From: a bacterium
GTDB taxonomy: Bacteria > Planctomycetota > J058 > JACQDU01
Assembly: GCA_016200955.1 (NCBI GenBank)
Contig: JACQDU010000716.1
Span: 1-6,418 of the forward strand
DNA length: 6,418 bases
Reading direction: 5' to 3'
Below the pieces are notes generated by a model that saw only the letters and a list, made by a program, of their open reading frames with translations, did no database searches and was not told where the DNA came from. A program made the position numbers and the translations under genes. Shown here in pieces: positions 1-4,486 of this stretch (positions are counted from its first letter, which is position 1; each line of letters starts with the position of its first letter).

Positions 1-189
1 ACGAACAAGGCCGTGAAGAAGCGAGTCAAGGTGACGAAGAACGGCAAGGTTCTCTTGAACCGAGCCGGACGAGGCCACCTCCTCTCGAAGAAGAGCTCGA
101 AGCGGCGCCGTCACATGCGCAAGAAGCGCGTCGCGTTCAAGGCGGACGCGATCCGCCTCAAGAAGATGCTCGGCAAGGCCGCCCGTTAG
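1..189 (+). CDS. rpmI: 50S ribosomal protein L35, 5'-truncated by the window edge
   Basis: The reading frame is open from the first base and ends at TAG 187-189, giving 62 residues of a small, very basic protein. It carries the L35 pattern: a run of Lys/Arg, then GKVLLNRAGRGHLLSKKSSK, then KRRRHMRKK, and a short C-terminal helix. L35 is a structural protein of the large ribosomal subunit. The start codon lies outside the window, so only a few N-terminal residues are missing compared with the usual ~65 residues. The following gene is L20, and rpmI-rplT is the standard bacterial pairing, usually with infC (IF3) upstream, which would be expected just before this window. Identity is based on motif recognition plus gene order and is quite secure. 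Confidence 0.93.
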   Translation, partial: TNKAVKKRVKVTKNGKVLLNRAGRGHLLSKKSSKRRRHMRKKRVAFKADAIRLKKMLGKAAR

Positions 190-213
190 AGCGAGCCCCG
201 AAGGGCCTCGCTC
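189..213 (+). promoter_or_regulatory. Hairpin immediately after the rpmI stop
   Basis: GAGCGAG (189-195) pairs perfectly with CTCGCTC (207-213). Inside, CCC (196-198) can pair with GGG (203-205) around a CGAA tetraloop, leaving one bulged C. The left arm begins at the last base of the rpmI stop codon. There is no following T-run, so it does not look like a strong intrinsic terminator. It could be an mRNA-processing or stabilising structure, or part of a translational control element for rplT. The structure is seen directly; its role is inferred. Confidence 0.55.
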
Positions 214-257
214 AGCTGTAGTCGGAGCGTTCCAGACCGAACCGAAGAGGCTCAAGA

Positions 258-273
258 CCGGCCCTCCGGCCGG
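258..273 (+). promoter_or_regulatory. GC hairpin just upstream of the rplT ribosome binding site
   Basis: CCGGCC (258-263) and GGCCGG (268-273) form a perfect 6-bp stem with a CTCC loop. It ends 7 nt before the rplT Shine-Dalgarno AGGGAG (281-286), which sits 6 nt before the ATG. In several bacteria L20 represses its own operon by binding a structured rpmI-rplT leader. A structure at this place could serve such feedback, but no specific L20-site motif was identified. Confidence 0.45.
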
Positions 274-292
274 CGCCTCAAGGGAGACAGCC

Positions 293-634
293 ATGAGAGT
301 CAAGGGCGGCGGCAAGCCGCGTCGTTCGAAGAACCGGGTCTTCAAGGAGGCGAAGGGCTTCTGGGGCGGCCGCCGCAAGCTCTGGAAGACCGTCATGCAG
401 GTCGTCCGGCGCTCGCACCACCAGGCCTTCACGGGCCGGCGCCTGAAGAAGCGCGACTTCCGCCGCCTCTGGATCACGCGCGTCTCGGCGGCCGTCCGGG
501 CTCGCGGCATGACCTACAGCGTCTTCATGGGCAAGATGAAGAAGGCGAACGTCGGCCTCGACCGGAAGACCCTCGCGGACATCGCCGTCAAGGACCCCAA
601 GGCCTTCGACGCGATCGTCGCCGCGCTCAAGTAG
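293..634 (+). CDS. rplT: 50S ribosomal protein L20
   Basis: This is a 113-residue basic protein starting at ATG 293, with AGGGAG 6 nt upstream. The L20 landmarks are clear: an N-terminal RVKGGG, KEAKGFWGGRRKLW (about residues 19-32), the KKRDFRRLWITRVSAA helix (about 52-67), and the C-terminal KANVGLDRKTLADIAVKDPKAF block (about 84-105). L20 is an early 23S rRNA-binding protein needed for large-subunit assembly, and in some bacteria it is a translational repressor of its own operon. Its length is slightly below the usual 115-120 residues, through a short N-terminus and a trimmed tail, but the domain is complete. It is separated from rpmI by 103 nt, longer than is common for this pair. Identity is firm. 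Confidence 0.97.
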   Translation: MRVKGGGKPRRSKNRVFKEAKGFWGGRRKLWKTVMQVVRRSHHQAFTGRRLKKRDFRRLWITRVSAAVRARGMTYSVFMGKMKKANVGLDRKTLADIAVKDPKAFDAIVAALK

Positions 635-637
635 CCT

Positions 638-711
638 CGACGACGAGCACGGAAGGACGAGGAAGCGGCCACCGCTCCTTCGTGTCTTCGTGTCTTCGTG
701 GTTCGTCGTCG
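638..711 (+). terminator. Long imperfect hairpin after rplT, possible terminator or mobile repeat
   Basis: CGACGACGA (638-646) pairs perfectly with TCGTCGTCG (703-711). A second, inner set of pairs runs from CACGGAAG (648-655, one G bulged) to CTTCGTG (686-692). It continues with 657-662 against 678-683, and closes with AGCGG (664-668) against CCGCT (672-676) around a CCA loop. The 3' arm contains the octamer repeat array. Only a short T-rich tail (TTGTT, 712-716) follows, so termination efficiency is uncertain. It lies where an end-of-operon terminator for rpmI-rplT would be expected. It could instead be a dispersed non-coding element. Pairings were traced by eye. Confidence 0.45.
678..701 (+). 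repeat. Octamer tandem array, three units of CTTCGTGK
   Basis: Units CTTCGTGT, CTTCGTGT and CTTCGTGG are head to tail at 678-685, 686-693 and 694-701, followed at once by TTCGTCGTCG. The period is 8 nt, so it is not a coding repeat. The same architecture recurs at 4163-4186 with base substitutions. The array forms most of the 3' arm of the 638-711 hairpin. Its function is unknown. Confidence 0.7.
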
Positions 712-730
712 TTGTTAAGATCGTCCCTCG

Positions 731-747
731 CGTGAGCGCGTCTCACG
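731..747 (+). promoter_or_regulatory. Start-adjacent hairpin in the lnt leader
   Basis: CGTGAG (731-736) pairs perfectly with CTCACG (742-747) around a CGCGT loop. It ends 4 nt before the ATG at 752. No clear Shine-Dalgarno is present; the only purine stretch is GAAGA at 747-751, directly touching the ATG. The sequence TAAGAT at 716-721 is a possible -10 element, without a convincing -35. A stem so close to the start could limit translation initiation. Confidence 0.4.
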
Positions 748-751
748 AAGA

Positions 752-2608
752 ATGCTCCAGGAAGCCGAGAAGCCGCCCGTGACCGAGCTCCCGCCCGAGG
801 AGGCGCGGAAGCGCCGGCTCCTCGCGGTCTACGGCGCGACCGGGGTGAGCACGGTGGCGGTGTTCGCGTCGTTCCACCCGATCGACCAGGGCATGCTCGC
901 GTGGGTCGCTCTCGTTCCGCTCTTCGTGGTCGCGCTCCGCGAGGGCTGGAAGACGGCCGCGCTCATGTGCTACGCGGCGACCTTCCTCTACCACCTGCTC
1001 GGCCTGTCGTGGATCGCCCTCGCGGACGAGGCGGCGGCGATCGGGTGGTTCATCACCTGCTTCCTCGAAGGCTTCTACACCCTCGCGATCGTCCTCGCGG
1101 TGCGCTTCATGAGAGCGCACGCACGGCTCCCGGTCGCCGTGCTCCTCCCGCCTCTCTGGGTCGTGGGAGAGCACCACCGGGGAGCTCACCTCCTCTTCCT
1201 CAAGTTCCCGTGGCTCCTCCTCGGGCAGACGCAGCACGCGCGGACGACGCTCATCCAGATCGCGGACGTGACGAGCGTCTACGGGCTCTCGTTCCTGGTG
1301 ATCCTCGTGAACGCCCTCGCGATCGACGCCGTCCTCCTCTACCTCGAGAGGCAGGACGAGGGCCGCGACCTCGACGGGGCCGACCTGAAGAAGCTCGGGA
1401 AGCTCGCGCTCTACCCTCTCATCTTGATCGTCCTCGCGAACGTCTACGGCCTCGTCCGCGCGAGCCAGGTCGCGGCGAGCACGATCGACGGTCCGAAGCT
1501 CCTCGCTGTCCAGTGCAACTTCCGCCAGCAGGCCAAGGACTCCCCCAACTCGCGCGAGGAGCTCTGCGACAAGCACATCCAGCTCACGCAGATCGCCCTC
1601 GCGGGAGTCAAGGACGAGAAGAACCTCCCCGACGCGATCATCTGGTCCGAGACGGTCTGGCTCTGGCCGATCAACACCCGCTTCCCCGATTACATCGATT
1701 ACGACGAATGGGTCGTCGAGCGTCTGAACCACAACGTCCCCCCGAACTCTCGCGGGCCGGGAGACTCCTGCCGGGAGTACGACAAGAAGCTCTACGAGCT
1801 CTCGCGGGCCTACAAGGCCGACCTCATCGTGGGAACGCTCGACTGGGACCCGCTCGAGAAGTTCTGGAAGATGGGCGAGGTCAAGCTCCACAACAGCATC
1901 GTCCAGATCGGGAAGAAGGAGCACGGGATCGGCTTCAAAGCGCGCTACGACAAGATCAACCTGGTGCCTGCGACCGAGGGGATCCCGGGGAAGGGGACCT
2001 CTTGCGGCAACTGGTTCTTCGAGCTCGTGAAGAAGTTCGTCCCGCCCGGCTTCGAGGCGCTCGATGCGGGAGAGAAGCCCGTGATCATGGAGCTCCCGGG
2101 CGAGAAGCACTGGAAAGTCTCGTGCGACATCTGCTTCGAGGTGAGCTTCCCCGAGCTCATCCGCGAGGGCGTTCTCCAGGGAGCCGACGTCCTCGTCTGC
2201 CCCTCGAACGACGCGTGGTTCTGGTACCACACGACGAGCGACCTCGCGTCGGCGGAGATCCCCCTCGCGCTCGACCACGCTTGCTTCCGCGCGATCGAGA
2301 CCCGACGCCCCGTGGTCCGCGTCGTGAACCGCGGGATCACGTGCTTCATCGATCCTCTCGGCAACGTGACCGACCGGGTCGAGGGCCCGGTGGAGCGCCA
2401 CGGCGAGAGGACGACCTCGGACCTCAACGTCAGCGGCTCGATCCTCGGGACGCTGAAGACGACGAAGCTCGAGACCTTCTATGTCCTTCGGGGCGACGTG
2501 TTCGCGTGGCTCACCTGGGTCGCAAGCGCTGCTCTCCTGGGCCTTTCATTCGCGAGGCGGCGAGCGAGAGGACGCCAGGAGGGAACTCCGGGGCCCAAGT
2601 CGACGTAG
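752..2608 (+). CDS. lnt: Apolipoprotein N-acyltransferase (Lnt), long form
   Basis: This 618-residue inner-membrane enzyme of the nitrilase superfamily is predicted to transfer an acyl chain from a phospholipid to the N-terminal cysteine of lipoproteins, the last step of lipoprotein maturation after Lgt and LspA. About seven hydrophobic segments fill residues 22-236 and one more lies at 583-601, matching the eight-span Lnt layout with a central periplasmic hydrolase domain. The triad is visible: Glu300 in IIWSETVW, Lys401 in RYDKINLVPATE, and Cys461 in SCDICFEVSF. Glu409 and Glu463 match the supporting glutamates of the E. coli enzyme, and SNDAWF (485-490) is the usual Lnt motif. E. coli Lnt is 512 residues. 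The excess here includes about 33 extra residues between Glu and Lys, a charged loop at 199-218, and both tails. An in-frame stop at 716-718 and no other start before 752 support this ATG. The alternative, a non-Lnt CN-hydrolase, is unlikely given the membrane segments. Confidence 0.9.
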   Translation: MLQEAEKPPVTELPPEEARKRRLLAVYGATGVSTVAVFASFHPIDQGMLAWVALVPLFVVALREGWKTAALMCYAATFLYHLLGLSWIALADEAAAIGWFITCFLEGFYTLAIVLAVRFMRAHARLPVAVLLPPLWVVGEHHRGAHLLFLKFPWLLLGQTQHARTTLIQIADVTSVYGLSFLVILVNALAIDAVLLYLERQDEGRDLDGADLKKLGKLALYPLILIVLANVYGLVRASQVAASTIDGPKLLAVQCNFRQQAKDSPNSREELCDKHIQLTQIALAGVKDEKNLPDAIIWSETVWLWPINTRFPDYIDYDEWVVERLNHNVPPNSRGPGDSCREYDKKLYELSRAYKADLIVGTLDWDPLEKFWKMGEVKLHNSIVQIGKKEHGIGFKARYDKINLVPATEGIPGKGTSCGNWFFELVKKFVPPGFEALDAGEKPVIMELPGEKHWKVSCDICFEVSFPELIREGVLQGADVLVCPSNDAWFWYHTTSDLASAEIPLALDHACFRAIETRRPVVRVVNRGITCFIDPLGNVTDRVEGPVERHGERTTSDLNVSGSILGTLKTTKLETFYVLRGDVFAWLTWVASAALLGLSFARRRARGRQEGTPGPKST

Positions 2609-2646
2609 ATGGTGTTGCCGTCACCGTTTAGTCATCATGCACTTCC

Positions 2647-2674
2647 TTGACGCCCAGGGCGTGCTCGCTATAAT
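2647..2674 (+). promoter_or_regulatory. Near-consensus sigma-70 promoter for the 2803-4043 unit
   Basis: TTGACG (2647-2652) and a perfect TATAAT (2669-2674) are separated by 16 bp, in the 194-nt gap after lnt. Transcription should begin near 2681, giving a leader of about 120 nt before the ATG at 2803. This is the best promoter in the window. It suggests the coiled-coil gene and its partner are transcribed independently of lnt and at a substantial level. Confidence 0.8.
2650..2662. promoter_or_regulatory. Palindromic operator candidate over the -35/spacer
   Basis: ACGCCC A GGGCGT is a perfect inverted repeat with a single central base. It overlaps the last three bases of the -35 hexamer and the first ten of the spacer. 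A dimeric repressor bound here would block RNA polymerase. The palindrome is seen directly, but in GC-rich DNA a short one can occur by chance. No regulator gene is adjacent. Confidence 0.4.
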
Positions 2675-2708
2675 GACGCGACTGCTGGACCCGGAGGCGC
2701 GCGCTCTT

Positions 2709-2774
2709 GGGCCGGCATTTTGTGAGGGCCCGTCCCGGCGACGCTTCCCGCTTGCGTGAAACGCGACGCGGGAG
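2709..2774 (+). promoter_or_regulatory. Structured 5' leader of the coiled-coil gene
   Basis: Two stem-loops fall in the predicted leader. GGGCC (2709-2713) pairs with GGCCC (2727-2731) around a 13-nt loop. Further down, TCCCGC (2746-2751) pairs with GCGGGA (2768-2773), and an inner stem GCGT/ACGC (2754-2757 with 2761-2764) caps it with a GAA loop. The second hairpin ends 17 nt before the G-rich ribosome binding site (2791-2797). No known riboswitch class was recognised. It may act in mRNA stability or translational control. Confidence 0.4.
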
Positions 2775-2802
2775 CGACTTCGCGGGACATGGGGGGACCT
2801 GA

Positions 2803-3669
2803 ATGAGTCTGCTCGCCAAAGTCTTCGTCGTGATCCAGACCGTGCTCGTCATGGTCTATCTCGGAGTGTCGGCGACGAACTACCAGCACTCCAATGACTG
2901 GCGCGCGTCTTACCGCAAGCTGAAGGAGCGCTACACGGTCTCCACCCAGCTCGCCCAGAAGGAGATCGACTCCCTCCGCTTGAAGGTGAAGTCCGAGCAA
3001 GACTTCATCTCCGCGAAGCAGGTCGAGGTGAACGACCTCAAGAAGGAGCTCGACCGGCAGAACTCCGAGCTCCTGAACTCGCGGCGCGAGGTGAACTCGC
3101 TCAACCAGAAGCTCGTGGTCGAGCAGAGCAACGTGACCACGATCACCAAGTCCTTCGACACCGAGCACAAGTCGCTCGAGGCCGAGCGGGCTCGCACCGC
3201 GGACCTCCAGGCGAACCTCGACACGGCCACCCGCCGTCGCGAGATCGCGGAAGGCCAGGTCGCCCGTCTCACCCAGCTCGACACGAGCCTGACCAAGGAC
3301 CTCTCCGACCTCCGGCAGAACTACGCCGACACGAGGAAGTCTCTCAAGGAGAAGGAGATCGTCCTCGCGATGCTCGAGGAGAAGGGCTTCAACGTCCTCT
3401 CGATCATCGCCGGCCCGCCGATGCCCGCGATCGACGCCAAGGTCGCCGCCGTCAAGTCCGACGTGCAGCCGGCGCTCGTCCTCCTCTCGGTCGGGTCCGA
3501 CGACAAGGTCGAGAAGGGCTTCCAGTTCTCGATCTACCGCGGCTCCGAGTTCGTGGGCAAGGTGGTCGTGGAGAAGGTCCTCAAGGACTCCAGCGGCTGC
3601 CGCGTCCTGTTCACGAAGGAAGGCCAGACGGTCCAGGCCGGCGACTCCGCCGCGACCCGGCTGAACTAG
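2803..3669 (+). CDS. Membrane-anchored coiled-coil protein of unknown function
   Basis: This is a 288-residue protein with no name I can assign. Residues 5-24 form a hydrophobic N-terminal segment that is probably a signal anchor, leaving the rest outside the inner membrane. Residues about 35-195 are a long, charged, heptad-rich helix with Leu/Val spacing and many Glu/Lys/Gln/Arg, typical of an extended coiled coil. After a Gly-Pro-Pro break at 204-206, residues 220-287 look like a small beta-rich domain, with VGSDDKVEKGFQFSIYRG followed by VGKVVVEKV and ending VQAGDSAATRL. The order anchor, coiled coil, beta domain recalls MreC in outline, but I see no MreC-specific motifs. The ATG follows GGGGGGA by 5 nt. 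The gene has its own strong promoter, and the next gene starts 11 nt after its stop, so the two are probably co-transcribed and may act together in the envelope. Similar proteins seem common in Planctomycetes, from memory only. Confidence 0.85.
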   Translation: MSLLAKVFVVIQTVLVMVYLGVSATNYQHSNDWRASYRKLKERYTVSTQLAQKEIDSLRLKVKSEQDFISAKQVEVNDLKKELDRQNSELLNSRREVNSLNQKLVVEQSNVTTITKSFDTEHKSLEAERARTADLQANLDTATRRREIAEGQVARLTQLDTSLTKDLSDLRQNYADTRKSLKEKEIVLAMLEEKGFNVLSIIAGPPMPAIDAKVAAVKSDVQPALVLLSVGSDDKVEKGFQFSIYRGSEFVGKVVVEKVLKDSSGCRVLFTKEGQTVQAGDSAATRLN

Positions 3670-3680
3670 GCGAGGGGACC

Positions 3681-4043
3681 ATGGCAGACGAAGCAGCTGA
3701 AGACCAACAGCCCGAGATCATCCCGCGCCAGCCGTCTCACCCGATCACGACGACTCTCATCATCGTCACGTGCATCGGAGTGATCTTCTGCATCGGCTTC
3801 GAATGGGCGGAGCTGTTCGGCTACTACCTCCTGAGCCCGAAGGTCACGGCCTCCCAGAAGGACATGGTCAACCACGACTTCAAGAAGACGCAGAAGCGCG
3901 AGCTGGCCTCGATCGACCACTACGCGCTCGACTTCCCGGGCGAGGGCGACCCCAAGAACGGCCGGACGATCATGGAATACAACATCCGCAAGGATCTCGG
4001 CCTGACGCAGGAGCAGGAAGACAAGGTCTTCGGCGCCAAGTAG
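3681..4043 (+). CDS. Small single-span membrane protein of unknown function
   Basis: This 120-residue protein has an acidic, Pro-containing N-terminus (1-21), one hydrophobic span (about 22-40, TTTLIIVTCIGVIFCIGF) and an aromatic juxtamembrane stretch WAELFGYYLLS (42-52). A soluble, charged C-terminal part (53-120) follows. No enzymatic motif is visible. The acidic N-terminus could place the tail in the periplasm, though the topology is not certain. The start is supported by GAGGGG (3672-3677) and by the 11-nt distance from the upstream stop codon, which makes an operon with the coiled-coil gene likely. The function may therefore be linked to that protein, for example as a membrane partner. 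The gene is followed by strong hairpins, consistent with the end of the transcription unit. Codon use matches its neighbours, so there is no sign of recent transfer. Confidence 0.8.
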   Translation: MADEAAEDQQPEIIPRQPSHPITTTLIIVTCIGVIFCIGFEWAELFGYYLLSPKVTASQKDMVNHDFKKTQKRELASIDHYALDFPGEGDPKNGRTIMEYNIRKDLGLTQEQEDKVFGAK

Positions 4044-4065
4044 AGAAGCCGAGAGCTGACCCGAG

Positions 4066-4132
4066 CGGCCGCGACGCGGGGGCCGGGGGGGACGCAGTTC
4101 CCCCACGGCCGAGAGTCGCGGCCGTTTCGTTT
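4066..4132 (+). terminator. Long nested hairpin terminator after 4043
   Basis: CGGCCGCGAC (4066-4075) pairs perfectly over 10 bp with GTCGCGGCCG (4115-4124), followed by TTTCGTTT (4125-4132). Within the loop, GGCC (4081-4084) pairs with GGCC (4107-4110), and a G-run (4087-4091) pairs with CCCCC (4100-4104) around an 8-nt loop. This is a strong stem with a T-rich tail at the end of the + strand unit. The stem itself would also form in the opposing transcript from the - strand gene at 4203-4460. Confidence 0.65.
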
Positions 4133-4151
4133 CCGGAGAGGACCGGAAACG
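4128..4151. terminator. 9-bp symmetric hairpin between convergent genes
   Basis: CGTTTCCGG (4128-4136) and CCGGAAACG (4143-4151) form a perfect 9-bp stem with an AGAGGA loop. Its arms contain TTT and AAA tracts. It lies between a + strand gene ending at 4043 and a - strand gene ending at 4203, so it could act on either transcript. Its right arm shares three bases with the next hairpin (4149-4170), so the two are mutually exclusive at full length. Confidence 0.55.
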
Positions 4152-4170
4152 CGAAGAGGCCCCTTCGCGT
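4149..4170. terminator. Hairpin pairing into the first unit of the octamer array
   Basis: ACGCGAAG (4149-4156) and CTTCGCGT (4163-4170) pair perfectly over 8 bp with loop AGGCCC. The right arm is exactly the first octamer of the 4163-4186 array, and the rest of the array (CTTTGCGT twice, then TTC) gives a T-rich tail. This fits a terminator of + strand transcription or a repeat-derived structure. Confidence 0.5.
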
Positions 4171-4186
4171 CTTTGCGTCTTTGCGT
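4163..4186 (+). repeat. Octamer tandem array, CTTYGCGT x3
   Basis: Units CTTCGCGT, CTTTGCGT and CTTTGCGT lie head to tail at 4163-4170, 4171-4178 and 4179-4186, followed by TTCAGTCGTCGTGG. The period, unit count and downstream TCGTCGT match the array at 678-701, while the variable bases differ (pattern CTTYGYGT). The array lies in a non-coding gap, 16 nt before the end of the converging gene at 4203. Its function is unknown. Confidence 0.7.
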
Positions 4187-4202
4187 TTCAGTCGTCGTGG
4201 TT

Positions 4203-4460
4203 CTACTTGGAGGCGTCCGGCGTCCCCGATCGAGGGAGCTCCTTGGAGCCGACGACGGTGATGTTCATGCCGACCTGGACCTGGATCGGCTTCCCGTCGA
4301 CCTGGATGCTCGCCTTGCCGTTCACGTACCACCCGAAGGAGCCCGTCGAGAACTCGCGGGGGTCGGCTTGCATGGGGAAGCCTGCGAGCTCGACCTTGAT
4401 CGGCTGCGCCTTCGACAGGAAATCAGCCCGAGAGATCGGGCAAACGGTCTTCGACGCCAT
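4203..4460 (-). CDS. Small protein of unknown function, 85 aa
   Basis: I do not recognise a named family. The protein has no signal peptide or membrane span. It opens MASKTVCPISRADFL, with Cys7 the only cysteine, then alternates short hydrophobic strands and turns: IKVELAGFPM, REFSTGSFGWYVNGK, ASIQVDGKPIQVQVGMNITVV. That is the look of a compact all-beta domain, followed by a polar tail (75-85). The Gly/aromatic block around 38-49 looks like a conserved core. The start is strongly supported by AAGGGGAG 6 nt upstream of the ATG. It lies 26 nt downstream of the GNAT gene stop on the same strand, so the two are probably co-transcribed. TAAGAT at 4489-4484 could be a -10 element, but it coincides with the GNAT stop codon and is probably incidental. 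The gene converges on the 3681-4043 gene. Confidence 0.8.
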   Translation of the reverse strand: MASKTVCPISRADFLSKAQPIKVELAGFPMQADPREFSTGSFGWYVNGKASIQVDGKPIQVQVGMNITVVGSKELPRSGTPDASK

Positions 4461-4486
4461 GGTGGTCTCCCCTTCGCGCGCTGATC

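Noticed and set aside
743..2401. Long antisense open frame (about 550 codons) opposite lnt
   Set aside because: Its product is a monotonous Asp/Glu/Arg/Leu/Val-rich sequence with no domain, typical of the mirror frame of a GC-rich gene. The sense frame has clear Lnt motifs.
901..2631. Second long + strand open frame overlapping lnt
   Set aside because: The Arg/Pro/Gly-rich product without domains, lying inside lnt in another frame, is a GC-content shadow.
2481..2759. Small + strand frame running through the lnt end and the 2647-2674 promoter
   Set aside because: It overlaps the lnt 3' end and a strong promoter, has no ribosome binding site, and its product has no recognisable character.
2668..3296. 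Antisense frames opposite the coiled-coil gene
   Set aside because: They are low-complexity Leu/Val/Glu/Arg or Ser/Arg products created by the complement of heptad-rich codons; no start signals.
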